64,000 nt of DNA from contig NZ_JAGZ01000012.1 in NCBI RefSeq assembly GCF_000526915.1, positions 59,154 through 123,153 of the forward strand, read 5' to 3'. This stretch comes from Mycobacterium genavense ATCC 51234 (GTDB taxonomy: Bacteria; Actinomycetota; Actinomycetes; Mycobacteriales; Mycobacteriaceae). Positions 18,585 to 27,659 of the stretch are shown here, piece by piece (the first letter of the stretch is position 1; each line of letters starts with the position of its first letter). A program made the translations under genes and the position numbers. Below the pieces are notes generated by a model, which searched no databases, was not told where the DNA came from, and saw nothing but the letters and a program-made list of their open reading frames with translations.

Positions 18585-19371
18585 TCAGTCCAGAAATAGA
18601 TCTGGAATCGGACTGTCCCCGCCGCCGTACCGGGACAGGTCCGTCACCCCGGCCGATCGCAGCACCTCGGAATCGATGTAGCAATTGCCGGTGGCTTCCC
18701 GAGCCGGGCGGGAGACGATTTCGACGGCCGCGTCGGCCATGATCTCGGGGCTGCGCGACGATTCGGCCAGCTTCTCACCGTCGGCCATGTTCGCCACCGC
18801 GGCGGTGGCGATATAAGTCTGCGGCCCAAGGCAATTCACGCCGATCCCATCGCCGGTGAATTCTGCCGACCAGCCCAGCGACAGCAGCGTCATCCCGTAT
18901 TTGGACAGCGTGTAAGCCGGATGGGCGCCCAGCCAACGCAGGTTCATGTTCACCGGCGGTGAGATGGTCAGCACGTGCGGGTTGGCCGATTTTTGCAGAT
19001 GCGGCACGCACGCCTTCGTCAGCAGGAACGTGCCCCGGCAGTTGATCTCCTGCATCAGGTCGTACTTCTTGGCCGACAGCCTCGCGGTCGGTTCCACCGC
19101 GATGGCGCTGGCGTTGTTCACGCAGACGTCGATGCCGCCGAACCGCTGCACCGCGGCGTCGACGGCGCGCTGCACGTCCTCTTCGCGGCGCACGTCGCCG
19201 ACGACCGCCAGCGCCTTGCCGCCGGCGGCCTCGACATCGGCGGCCGCGGTGTGCACCGTTCCGGGCAGGCGGGGATGCGGGATGTCGGTCTTGGCCAGCA
19301 GCACCACGGCTCCGGCTGCCGCCGGAGATCACGACGGTGCGGTCGGCGAGCTTCCGGTCAGCCACTGGCAT
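18585..19371 (-). pseudogene. Short-chain dehydrogenase, Rossmann glycine motif deleted
   Basis: SDR-family oxidoreductase resembling hydroxysteroid-dehydrogenase-like proteins. The N-terminus (LADRTVVISGGS) is in one frame and the rest (VVLLAKTDIPHPRLPGTVHTA onward) in another. Roughly 45 bases expected in between, which encode the GxxxGxG nucleotide-binding turn and the first helix, are missing near 19308-19318. Later SDR features remain: DVRREEDVQ, CVNNASAIA, and the catalytic pair in AYTLSKYGM. Start is ATG 19371 or GTG 19365, the latter better spaced from AAGGAG. As it stands it cannot bind NAD(P). It is divergent from the mutase gene. Confidence 0.82.
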
Positions 19372-19434
19372 CTCCTTTGCCCTGGTCAGCGTGTGGTATT
19401 GGCATTCTCTTTTTTGCAAGTACGTTATTTATCG

Positions 19435-21013
19435 ATGGATACTACGGCCCACACTCCCTCCGGCATCCCGCTGCGGCCCGTCTACGGGCCGGCGGACAGA
19501 AGTGCGGAACCTCCGGCGCCCGGAGAGTTCCCCTTCACCCGGGGCAGCTTCGCGTCCGGCTATCGCGGCAAGTTGTGGACTTTCCGCCAGTACTCCGGCT
19601 TCGGTACCGCCGAGGAATCCAACCGCCGCTACCGCTACCTGCTCGAGTAGGGCGGCACTGGGCTGTCGGTGGCCCTCGACCTGCCCACGCAGTGTGGGTA
19701 CGACTCCGACGACCCCGAGTTCGGCGAGGAGGTCGGCCGGGTCGGTGCCGCCGACAATCGACCTGGCCGACTTCGAGATCCTGTTCGACGGCATCCCGCT
19801 GGACCAGCTCAGCACGAGCATGACGATCAACGGAACGGCGGCGATCCTGCTGGCGTCCTACGTCGCAGCCGCCGAGAAAAAGGGGATTCCGCGGGCGAAG
19901 CTCACCAAGACCATCCAGAACGACATCCTCAAGGAGTACGCCTCACGCGGAACCTGGATCTGGCCACCGGAACCGTCGCTGCGGTTGATCGCCGACACCA
20001 TCGAGTTCTGCGCGGCCGAGGTCCCGAGGTTCAACGCGATTTCGGTGGCCGGCGCGCACTTCCGCGATGCCGGGGCCAACGCGGTGCAGGAGATGGCGTT
20101 CACCCTGGCCGACGGCGTCACCTATTGCGACCCCGTGGTCGAGCGGGGCCGCATGACCATCGACCAATTCGCACCGCAGATCTCTTTCTTCTTCTATACC
20201 CACGGCGACTTCTTCGAGGAGATCGCCAAATACCGTGCGGGACGGCGCCGTTGGGCCACGATCGTGCGGGAGCGCTACGGCGCCAAAACGGACAAGGCGG
20301 CGATGTTCCGGTTTGGCTGCGTCTGCGGTGGCACGTCGCTGTACGCGCCGCAAGCCCACAACAACATCGTGCGGGTCGCCTACGAGGCGATGGCCGCGGT
20401 GCTGGGCGGTGTCCAGTCGATGTTCACCGCGGCCTGGGACGAGCCGTTCGCGCTGCCCACCGAGGAAACCACGACACTGGCACTGCGCACCCAGCAGATC
20501 CTGGCGCACGAAACCGGCGTCGCCAGCGTCGCCGACCCATTGGACGGCTCGTATTTCGTCGAGGCGCTCACCGATGCCACCGAGGAGCGCATCATCGAGA
20601 TCATGTCCGACCTCGAGCGGCACGGCGGAATGGTGCAGGCCATCGAGGACGGATACCTGCAGGGCCTGATCGCCGACGAAGCCTTCAACCTGCATCACGA
20701 CATCGAGGCCGGTACCCGCCCCGTCGTCGGGGTCAACCGGTTCGTGACCGAGGAGCCCGAACACGATGTCGTCACCTACGAGCTCGACGCCGAAGGACGT
20801 GATCTGCAGCTCAAGCGGCTGTCGAAGGTCAAGGCAGAAAGAGATTCGGCCGCAGTGCAATCCAGCCTGGCCGCCTTGTCGCGTGCCGCCGAGGGGGACG
20901 ACAACCTGATGCACAAGTTGATCGACTGCGCCAACGCCTACTGCACGGTCGGGGAGATGGTCTCCGCGCTCAAGGCGGTGTGGGGCGAATTTCAGCAACC
21001 GGTGGTGTTCTAG
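19435..21013 (+). pseudogene. Adenosylcobalamin-dependent acyl-CoA mutase large subunit, amber plus frameshift
   Basis: Radical enzyme that rearranges the carbon skeleton of an acyl-CoA. ATG 19435 starts MDTTAHTPSG; the substrate-site Tyr53 (FRQYSGFGTAEES) and the carboxylate-binding Arg (EYASRGTWIWPP, codon 19946-19948) match methylmalonyl-CoA mutase. However, GYH is replaced by GAH (20051-20059) and HSQTSG by GCVCGG, so the substrate is probably different. TAG at 19648-19650 stands where CAG is expected (LLE-Q-GGTGLSV), and a 1-base shift near 19745 moves to the frame of IDLADFEILFDG. About 525 residues if repaired, lacking a B12 domain, which is the next gene. Confidence 0.85.
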
Positions 21014-21454
21014 ATGGCGGTGCGGATTCTGGTCGCCAAGCCCGGTCTGGACGGACATGACCGGGGCGCCAAGATCGCCGCCCGCACGTTGCGTGATGCC
21101 GGATTCGAGGTCATCTACACCGGCATCAGGCAACGCATCGAAGACATCGCGTCGATCGCGGTGCAGGAAGACGTCGCCATCGTCGGCCTGAGCATCCTGT
21201 CCGGTGCGCATCTGGCGCTGACCGCACGCACCGTCGAAGCGTTGCGCGCCGCTGACGCCGCCGACATCGCCGTCGTCGTCGGGGGAACCATCCCGTACGC
21301 CGACGTCCCCAAGCTGCTCTCCGTCGGCGCTGCCGCGGTATTCCCCACCGGGACACCGCTGGAGCACCTGGTGCGCGAAATCCGCGCCCTCACCGGCACG
21401 GCGGAATCGGAACCGAAGGAACCCGCGATGGAGGAACCGTGCGCGTCGGAGTGA
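21014..21454 (+). CDS. Cobalamin-binding small subunit of acyl-CoA mutase
   Basis: B12-binding domain protein (146 residues) that carries adenosylcobalamin for the large subunit encoded immediately upstream, with no gap between stop and ATG. The base-off/His-on motif LDGHDRGAK gives the cobalt ligand His15. LSILSGAHL and VVVGGTIP are the other two nucleotide-tail-binding motifs of the fold. Separate large and small subunits is the architecture of isobutyryl- and 2-hydroxyisobutyryl-CoA mutases. The C-terminus (SEPKEPAMEEPCASE) is an acidic tail overlapping the next gene. Intact. Confidence 0.9.
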   Translation: MAVRILVAKPGLDGHDRGAKIAARTLRDAGFEVIYTGIRQRIEDIASIAVQEDVAIVGLSILSGAHLALTARTVEALRAADAADIAVVVGGTIPYADVPKLLSVGAAAVFPTGTPLEHLVREIRALTGTAESEPKEPAMEEPCASE

Positions 21455-22395
21455 TGATCGGCGCCGAGCGTGGCGACATGGCCCGCAAGGTGGACAGGCT
21501 GGCCTCCGATATCGAGTGGGCCGAATCCGCGGGTCTGAACACCGCATGGATGCCTCAGGTACCCAACGACTTCGACTGCCTGACCATGGTGTCGCTGATG
21601 GCCGCGCACAGCTCGCGCAGCGAGCTGGGTACCGCGGTGGTGCCGCTGCAGGCGCAGCACCCGATTGCCCTTGCCCGTCAGGCGCTCTCGACGCACGCGG
21701 TGTCGGGTGGACGACTGGCGCTCGGTGTCGGACCGTCGCACCACTGGATCATCCGGGACATGCTGGGCTTGCCGTACGAGAAGCCGGCCGCCTACACCCG
21801 CGACTACCTGCAGGTGCTCAATGCCGCGGTCGCCGATCCGGGATCGGTTGACGTCGAGAATGACTCGTTCACGGTGCACAACCCGATGGCGATCGGGGCC
21901 GATACCCCGATGCCGGTGCTGGTCGCCGCGCTGGGGCCGGTGATGCTGCAGATCGCCGGCGAGCTCGCCGACGGCACCGTGTTGTGGATGGCCGACGAGC
22001 GGGCGATCGGTGACCACATCGCACCGAAGATCACCAAGGCCGCCGCCGACGCCGGTCGCCCGGCGCCGCGCATCATCGCGGGCATTCCGGTGTGCCTGCG
22101 TGCGCCTTCACAAGTCGAGGTGGCCAAGGAGCGGGCCAATCGCATCCTGGGCGAAGCCGAGGTGTCGCCCAACTACCAGCGACTGCTCGACCGCGGCGAT
22201 GCGCGCGATGTCGGCGATCTGTGCGCGGCCGGCGACGAGGAAGCCATCCTGGCCCGGATGCGCCGGTTCGCCGACGCCGGTGTGACCGATCTGTCGGTGC
22301 GGCTGCTGCCGATCGGCGACAACCGGGACGAGTTGGTCGCTTCCAAGCGCCGCACCCGTGAAGTGATCGCATCCCTCGCAGCGGAATTGCGGTGA
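21439..22395 (+). CDS. LLM-class (F420-type) oxidoreductase
   Basis: Luciferase-like monooxygenase-fold enzyme; most mycobacterial members use coenzyme F420. The 318-residue protein starts at GTG 21439 (MRVGVMIGAERGDM) and overlaps the small-subunit gene by 16 bases. It has the TIM-barrel pattern with ELGTAVVPLQAQHPIALARQALS, the GVGPSHHWI loop, and PMPVLVAALGPVML. A four-base overlap links it to the CoA-transferase downstream, so mutase, small subunit, this gene and the transferase are one operon. Its likely role is redox modification of the mutase substrate or product; this is inference. Confidence 0.88.
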   Translation: MRVGVMIGAERGDMARKVDRLASDIEWAESAGLNTAWMPQVPNDFDCLTMVSLMAAHSSRSELGTAVVPLQAQHPIALARQALSTHAVSGGRLALGVGPSHHWIIRDMLGLPYEKPAAYTRDYLQVLNAAVADPGSVDVENDSFTVHNPMAIGADTPMPVLVAALGPVMLQIAGELADGTVLWMADERAIGDHIAPKITKAAADAGRPAPRIIAGIPVCLRAPSQVEVAKERANRILGEAEVSPNYQRLLDRGDARDVGDLCAAGDEEAILARMRRFADAGVTDLSVRLLPIGDNRDELVASKRRTREVIASLAAELR

Positions 22396-23426
22396 CTGGC
22401 AACAACACCGGACCGCTGGCAGGGATACGCATCCTGGAAGTCGGCACCATGCTGGCGGGCCCGTACGCCACCATGCTGCTCGCCGATCTCGGTGCCGAGG
22501 TCATCAAGATCGAGCCCGTCGGCGGCGAGATCTCCCGCAGTGTCGGTGCCACCTACTTTGCCAGCCTCAATCGCAACAAGTCCAGCATCGTCCTCGACCT
22601 GAATTCCGAAGCAGGACAACAGCGTTTGGGCGAATTGGTCGGCCAGGCGCATGCGCTGCTGGTGAACCTGAAGCCGTCGGCGATCCGCCGGCTGGGTCTG
22701 ACCTACGACGAGTTGCGGCGGCACAACGAGAAGATCGTCTGCGTGGCGATCACCGGCTTCGGGTTGTACGGCGGCGACGACCCGGCCTTCGATTACGTGG
22801 TGCAGGCCGGCGTCGGCACCGCGGCGCTGACCGGCGACCCGGACGGCCCGCCGACGCTGCCCGGTTACTCCTCGGCCGATAATTCCACCGGAATGACTGC
22901 GGCGCTGGGACTTTTGGCCAAGATCATCTCCGGAACCGGCGGGCAAGTGGATGTGTCGCTGCGCGACGTGATGCTCTCACAGCTTAACTACCACGCGTCG
23001 GCCTACCTCAACAGCGGCGTCGAGCCGCAGCGCCGGCCGTACGGGGCTCACTCGTATTACGTTCCGGCTCAGCTCTTTCCGACTGCCGAGGGTTATCTGG
23101 CGCTGTTCATCACCCACGACGGCTTCTGGAAGTCGTTTGCCGCCGAGGCGGGCATCGGGGGCTTCGCAACGAGGGCCGAGCGAGTCGCCCGCCGCGACGA
23201 AGTGCTGGCGGTGGTCACGGCGATGCTGGCGACCGACTCCGCGAGCGGCTGGGAACGACGGCTGCGGCTGCTGGGCGTTCCGGCGGCGGCGGTGCGCACC
23301 CTGCCCGAGGCGCTCGAGGCGACGCCGGAAGTGGTTGCTACCGCCGGGGAATTCCGCCTCGTCGGCAGCCCGATTCACGTATCCGGCTATCAGCCCGAGT
23401 ATCGGCCGCCGCCGGAATTGAGTTAG
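22392..23426 (+). CDS. CaiB/BaiF-family CoA-transferase
   Basis: Family III CoA-transferase (344 residues) that moves CoA between carboxylic acids. It begins LAGIRILEVGTMLAGPYATMLLADLGAEVIKIEP after a short N-terminus, the hallmark of the family, and has LNRNKSSIVLDL and the catalytic aspartate region GGDDPAFDYVVQAG near residue 135. The GTG start overlaps the preceding stop. It probably activates the acid that feeds the mutase. It is shorter than typical 380-400-residue members but ends naturally (GEFRLVGSPIHVSGYQPEY). Intact. Confidence 0.9.
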   Translation: MTGNNTGPLAGIRILEVGTMLAGPYATMLLADLGAEVIKIEPVGGEISRSVGATYFASLNRNKSSIVLDLNSEAGQQRLGELVGQAHALLVNLKPSAIRRLGLTYDELRRHNEKIVCVAITGFGLYGGDDPAFDYVVQAGVGTAALTGDPDGPPTLPGYSSADNSTGMTAALGLLAKIISGTGGQVDVSLRDVMLSQLNYHASAYLNSGVEPQRRPYGAHSYYVPAQLFPTAEGYLALFITHDGFWKSFAAEAGIGGFATRAERVARRDEVLAVVTAMLATDSASGWERRLRLLGVPAAAVRTLPEALEATPEVVATAGEFRLVGSPIHVSGYQPEYRPPPELS

Positions 23427-23493
23427 CCGCCCGGCGTCGAGTTGTTGGGAGTAAATTCGGGCAATTTCGCGCGCAACAAGTCGACGTTCGCCG

Positions 23494-24395
23494 TCACGTC
23501 GACGGCGCGGTGAGGTAGGCTTCGGCCAGCTTGCGGAACGCCCCGACCAGTCGGCCGCGGTCCCCGGCGCGGGTCGCCAACACGACATGGCTGGGCTCCA
23601 CGTTTTCCAGGGGGACAGTCGTGATGTCGGGTCGCAGTCTGCTGCCGTGAAAGCCGGCCATGACGGCGACCGCCTGCCCGGAGGCGATGAGCTCGAATTT
23701 GTCCTCGAGCGCATCGATGAACGGACCGTCGGGTGCCCGGCGTCCATTCGGCCGAGGATCGATGCGCCAGAAGGCACTCCACGCCGGATCGGAGTGCCGT
23801 AGCCGCGGCATGGGCTCGTCGGCGATGTCGTCGAGGGTAACCGACTTGCGGCCCGCCAGGCGGTGATCGACGGGCACCGCCAGGACCCGCGGCTCGTCGT
23901 AGAGGATCGTCACGTGCAACCCGTCGGTCGGAAACAGCAGCCGGGTGACCACCGCATCCACGTGATGGCCGAGCAGTGCCTGGCGCGCGCGGTTCCAATC
24001 CAGGTGCGTCACTTGCACATCGGCGTCGGGATGTTCACGACGCAGCTCGCGCACCGCCGGGGTGACGATCATCCCCGTCGTGTACCCGACGATGATGCGG
24101 TGCGGTTGCGCGGCCGCCCGCGCCTGCGCCGTCGCCTGGGCGGCCGAGCGCAGCAGAGACTTGGCCCGGGGCAGGAACACGTCGCCGGCTTCGTCAGTCG
24201 GGTGCCCTGGGGCGTGCGGTCCAACAGGCGGACACCGAGCTGCTGTTCGAGGCGGCGGATCTGGCGGCTCAACGACGGCTGCGCGATGCGCAGCGCGGCG
24301 GCGGCACGACCGAAATGCCGGTGCTCGGCCACCACCACGAAGTATCCGACCAGCCGCAGATCGAGATCCACCTCCGGCAATGCCCTATCCGTCAT
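23494..24395 (-). pseudogene. LysR-family transcriptional regulator, frameshifted
   Basis: LysR regulator with an N-terminal winged helix-turn-helix (LRLVGYFVVVAEHRHFGRAAAAL, IAQPSLSRQIRRLEQQLGVRLLDRT) and a C-terminal effector domain (HRIIVGYTTGMIVTPAVREL to FRKLAEAY). The two are in different frames; the shift lies near 24203 at LT-EAGD and fits one lost base. Repaired length is about 300 residues, the family norm. It is divergent from the epimerase gene at 24547, the classical arrangement in which a LysR protein controls its divergent neighbour, and follows the mutase operon tail to tail. Confidence 0.85.
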
Positions 24396-24424
24396 GGCGT
24401 CATCCTATCCCGACGTCGCGAAAG

Positions 24425-24447
24425 GGTTATCTAACTGCGGTGATACC
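24425..24447. promoter_or_regulatory. Candidate LysR binding site
   Basis: GGTTATC-TAACTGCGGT-GATACC, an imperfect inverted repeat of the T-N11-A type, located between the divergent LysR gene and the epimerase gene. Placement and shape fit a LysR box; not proven. Confidence 0.35.
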
Positions 24448-24546
24448 TAAATTGCATCGCGTCATCTGGGAGAGGTCTTGGACAGGTTCCGGGAGCTGGC
24501 CGTCTACTGGGTGTGACGAACGAGAGGCAATCGAAGGGAAACATCC

Positions 24547-25437
24547 ATGCGTGTCTTTGTGACCGGCGCGTCCGGACACATCGGGTCGGCCGTCGTCGAA
24601 GAACTCCTGGAAGCCGGCCACCACGTCACCGGCCTGGCCCGCTCCGACTCATCCGACGCGGCACTGAGGGCCAAGGGTGCCGCGGTGCACCGGGGCGACC
24701 TCGACGATCTCGACGGCTTGCGCGAGGCGGCCGCGGCGGCCGACGGGGTTATTCACCTCGCCTTCAAACACGACTTCGACGACTTCGTCGGCGCTGCGAC
24801 GACGGACCTGCGCGCCGTCCAAGCCATCGGGGAGGCGCTGGCCGGTTCCGACCGGCCGTTTGTCAGCACGTCGGGCACGCTGCTGCTCGCGCTAGTGGGC
24901 CAGAGCGTCGCTACCGAGCAGGACACGCTGCCCAGCGAACCGCGAGTCGACTCGGAGAACGCCGTCATCGCACTGGCCGAGCGCGGGGTGCGATCGTCGG
25001 TGATCCGGCTGTCACCGCTGGTGCACAGCGACCTCGATCACCACGGGTTCGCTCACCACTTGATCAACACCGCCCGGGCCAACGGGAAGTCCGCTTACCT
25101 CGCCGACGGCGCCAACCGCTGGCCCGGCGTCCACACCCTCGACGCCGCGCACCTGTACCGGTTGGCGCTCGAAAATGCGCCCGCGGGAACGCGTTTGCAC
25201 GGCGTCGCCGACGAGGGAGTGCCGTTCCGTGACATCGCCGCTGTCATCGGGCGCCACCTGAACGTCCCGACGGTCAGCATTCCTACGGAAGAAGCCGGTC
25301 ATTTCGGCTTCCTCGCGCTCTTTGCGGCACTGGACAACCCGACGTCCAGCGCCTTGACGCAGAAGGTGCTGGATTGGCATCCGGAGCGCGCCGGCCTGCT
25401 CGAGGATCTCGACGCCGGCCATTACTTCGGCCAGTGA
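24547..25437 (+). CDS. NAD(P)-dependent extended SDR / epimerase-like protein
   Basis: A 296-residue extended short-chain dehydrogenase starting MRVFVTGASGHIGSAVVEELLEAGH, a clean GxxGxxG nucleotide-binding motif at residues 7-13. The NAD(P)-side acidic turn is RGDLDDLDGL and the strand VIHLAFK follows. Catalytic tyrosine is not in the usual YxxxK place; STSGTLLLAL replaces the typical serine strand, so it may be an NmrA-like or reductase variant. Close relatives are annotated as 3-beta hydroxysteroid dehydrogenases or epimerases. Likely regulated by the divergent LysR protein. Intact. Confidence 0.82.
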   Translation: MRVFVTGASGHIGSAVVEELLEAGHHVTGLARSDSSDAALRAKGAAVHRGDLDDLDGLREAAAAADGVIHLAFKHDFDDFVGAATTDLRAVQAIGEALAGSDRPFVSTSGTLLLALVGQSVATEQDTLPSEPRVDSENAVIALAERGVRSSVIRLSPLVHSDLDHHGFAHHLINTARANGKSAYLADGANRWPGVHTLDAAHLYRLALENAPAGTRLHGVADEGVPFRDIAAVIGRHLNVPTVSIPTEEAGHFGFLALFAALDNPTSSALTQKVLDWHPERAGLLEDLDAGHYFGQ

Positions 25438-25517
25438 GCGAACCATGGCATAAGCGAGCTCGAGCGGTTGGCGCCGACGCTGGTTAGGGTGCACGCCTGA
25501 CCAGTCGACGCTCTACG

Positions 25518-26780
25518 TCAAGATCTGGCCAGCTGCTTCTCCTCGTAGAGCCGCGCCCACTCGGCGCGCGGCCGGATCGACACGTCTACGTCAGTCGCCT
25601 TGGCGCGCAGGGCCTTAACGGTCGCCTGAGCGCGGGGCGTGTGGGCGAACGGGTCCCAGCTGAAGAACCGGCAGGCGTTGGCCCAGGTGATCTTGTTGAT
25701 GTCGGAGTCGTCGGCGCCGGCGGCGTTCAGCTCGGCCAGCACGTGCTCGGGCGCGTCGGGCCAGAAGCAGTCCGAATGCGGGTAGTCGCACTCCCAGGCG
25801 ATGATGTCGATGCCGATCTCGTGACGCAACCGCAACGACGTCTTGTCGGTGACGTAGCAGGCCAGCGCGTGCTCGCGGAAGACCTCGCTGGGCAGTTGAG
25901 AGCCGAAGTCGCGGCGCAGCCACTTCTGGTTGGTGTAATGGCGGTCGCTGCGGTCCAAATAGAAAGGAATCCAACCGATCCCACCTTCGGAGAAGGCGAA
26001 TTTCAGGTCGGGATAGTTGCGCATCGCCGGACCCCACACCAGATCCTGTGCGCACATCGCCGAAACCTGAGTGGCCAGAATGATCATGTTGTCGATCGGC
26101 GCGTTCGGAGCCATGCTGATCGCCCCGAACCCGGTGCCGATGTGCAGACACATCACCACGTTGCATTCGGACAGCGTGCGGAACACCGGACCCCAGTAGT
26201 CCTCGTCGTGGTAGCTCGGAAGGCCTTCCAGATGCGGCAATTCCGGCATCGTCACCGCCCGGCAGCCCTTGGCCGCGACCCGGCGGATCTCGGCGCTCAT
26301 CGCCTCCGGATTCCATGTCGGCAGGATGGCGATGGGGATGAAACGGCCCGGGTAGGAGCCGGCCCACTCGTCGATGTGCCAGTCGTTGTAGGCCGACACC
26401 ATCACCAGCGTCGCTTCCTCACGGTGCATGTTGAGGTGGCGCGCGGAGAAGCCGGTGAACGTCGGGAAGCACATCGACGCGAGGATGCCGTTGCGGTTCA
26501 TGTCCCGAACGCGCTCGTGGACGTCGTAGACGCCGGGGCGCATCTCGGCGAAACCGGCGGGGTCGCGGCCCCATTCCTGGGCCGGCCACGACACCACGGC
26601 GTTCAGCCCGCTCACACCCTGCGGCCGGCCCTGGTACATCCACTGGTCGACGCCCTTGTCGTCGACCACCACGCTCGGGGCCTCGGCCTTGTACTTGGCG
26701 GGTACATGGCGCAGGAACATGTCCGGTGGCTCGACGACGTGGTCGTCGATGCTCACCAGGATCAGGTCGTCGACATCCAT
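25518..26780 (-). CDS. Amidohydrolase / decarboxylase-like TIM-barrel protein
   Basis: Amidohydrolase_2 family, which contains aromatic-acid decarboxylases and metal-dependent hydrolases. The 420-residue protein starts MDVDDLILVSIDDHVVEPPDM; the DDH pair near residues 12-14 replaces the usual DxH metal motif. Further conserved positions are MCLHIGTGFG (metal histidine), EGGIGWIPFYLDR and the late aspartate ECDYPHSDCFWPDAPE. It is last in a minus-strand set ferredoxin-small protein-amidohydrolase, 30 bases from its neighbour. It resembles proteins from cyclic or steroid-type compound catabolism; the reaction here is unknown. Intact. Confidence 0.88.
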   Translation of the reverse strand: MDVDDLILVSIDDHVVEPPDMFLRHVPAKYKAEAPSVVVDDKGVDQWMYQGRPQGVSGLNAVVSWPAQEWGRDPAGFAEMRPGVYDVHERVRDMNRNGILASMCFPTFTGFSARHLNMHREEATLVMVSAYNDWHIDEWAGSYPGRFIPIAILPTWNPEAMSAEIRRVAAKGCRAVTMPELPHLEGLPSYHDEDYWGPVFRTLSECNVVMCLHIGTGFGAISMAPNAPIDNMIILATQVSAMCAQDLVWGPAMRNYPDLKFAFSEGGIGWIPFYLDRSDRHYTNQKWLRRDFGSQLPSEVFREHALACYVTDKTSLRLRHEIGIDIIAWECDYPHSDCFWPDAPEHVLAELNAAGADDSDINKITWANACRFFSWDPFAHTPRAQATVKALRAKATDVDVSIRPRAEWARLYEEKQLARS

Positions 26781-26810
26781 TCAGGGATTCCTCTCCCAGA
26801 CGGCGGCCGG

Positions 26811-27125
26811 CTAGCCGCCGCACTCGATCGTCGTTGCCAGCAGCCGGGGGACCGGCGCGGGATCCAACAGCAATGCATCCGACATCGTCAGATTGCCGGC
26901 ATTGGCGATCATGTTGTCCAGGACGGCTTGCAGATCGTCGCCCTCGATCTCGTAGATGGCGACGTAGGGACCCTCACCGTTGACCGGACGCAGCCGTCGC
27001 GCCGAGACGATTCCGTCCAGAGCCAGCAGCTCGGGCAAATGAACTTCGTCGTACCAGGTGTTGTATTCCTGTTCGCGTTCGGGCGAACTGGGCCGGCTCT
27101 CCACGAGCATGATGCCCTTGGCCAT
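26811..27125 (-). CDS. Small EthD-like dimeric alpha/beta-barrel protein
   Basis: A 104-residue protein starting MAKGIMLVESRPSSPERE at ATG 27125, with AAAGAGG upstream. WYDEVHLPELLAL followed by GIVSARRLRP and PYVAIYEIEGDD is the pattern of the EthD-like ferredoxin-fold dimers that often accompany oxygenases and decarboxylases. An upstream duplication in the ferredoxin gene makes an open frame run straight into this gene, but the ribosome site and the family start support an independent protein. It sits between the ferredoxin and amidohydrolase genes in one operon. Confidence 0.8.
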   Translation of the reverse strand: MAKGIMLVESRPSSPEREQEYNTWYDEVHLPELLALDGIVSARRLRPVNGEGPYVAIYEIEGDDLQAVLDNMIANAGNLTMSDALLLDPAPVPRLLATTIECGG

Positions 27126-27145
27126 TGACGCCACCTCTTTCGTGA

Positions 27146-27560
27146 CTATTCGTAGCGCACCGTGATCGAATCCGAATCGAGCACGCCCTGGCAGGTCAAA
27201 ATGTAGCCCTCGTCGACCTCGTCGTCGTCTCAAAATGTAGCCCTCGTCGACCTCGTCGTCGTCGAGAGCGTCGTTGATCCGCATCGTCGCGTGCCCGCTC
27301 TCGAGGCGGGCCATGCACGTGCCGCAGTTGCCGGCCTCGCAGTTGAACGGGGGATCCAGGCCCGCCCGGCGGGCGCTTTCCAGGAGCGTCTCGCCGGGAA
27401 CCAGCGACACCGTCGCCTTCTTGCGCTCCAGGTAGATCGTCACCGTGCCGGGCTCGGCACCGTGTGATGTGGGATCTGCCACCCTTGGAGTCTCCTCGAT
27501 CGTCGCGGTGAGCGCCGCGCGCTGGAACGCGTCGGGTTCGCCGTTGGCCCCCCGGCCCAT
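27146..27560 (-). pseudogene. [2Fe-2S] plant-type ferredoxin, broken by 34-bp duplication
   Basis: Electron carrier for an oxygenase or hydroxylase. From ATG 27560 it reads through VTIYLERKKATVSLVPGETLLESARRAGL to the cluster motif CEAGNCGTC (three of four cysteine ligands). The fourth cysteine should be in DEGYILTCQGV, but a 34-base exact duplication shifts the frame just before it. Removing one copy restores ILTCQGVLDSDSITVRYE and a stop at 27146. As given, the frame instead fuses into the next gene. Divergent from the acyl-CoA ligase, with a palindrome between. Confidence 0.87.
27196..27263. repeat. 34-bp exact tandem duplication in the ferredoxin gene
   Basis: Two identical 34-base copies at 27196-27229 and 27230-27263, each beginning TCAAAATGTAGCCCTCG. 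Adds one base relative to the reading frame, deletes the last cluster ligand from the protein and creates a false fusion with the downstream gene. Confidence 0.95.
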
Positions 27561-27579
27561 ACTTGCGTTCTTCAGTATA

Positions 27580-27594
27580 GAGAATGCTATTCTC
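27580..27594. promoter_or_regulatory. Palindrome in divergent ferredoxin / acyl-CoA ligase promoter
   Basis: GAGAAT-GCT-ATTCTC, a perfect 6-base inverted repeat in the AT-rich gap between the divergent ferredoxin and ligase genes. A near copy (GAGAATAGTGTTCTC) lies in the pip/thiolase divergent promoter at 33172. Likely operator of a shared repressor; the regulator is not identified. Confidence 0.55.
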
Positions 27595-27659
27595 ACTAGA
27601 CGATAGCATCTTCTCTACTGCGCCGACGGGTCAGCCTGGCCTGCGGGGAAGGACGGGAC

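Noticed and set aside
19943..21547. A 534-codon minus-strand frame opposite the mutase
   Set aside because: Antisense shadow; the plus strand gives clear mutase motifs.
25641..27128. A 495-codon plus-strand frame opposite the amidohydrolase
   Set aside because: Shadow frame; the composition is that of a reversed coding strand and no domain is seen.
26811..27596. A 261-residue ferredoxin-EthD-like fusion
   Set aside because: Created by the 34-bp duplication; the downstream gene has its own ribosome site and ATG.
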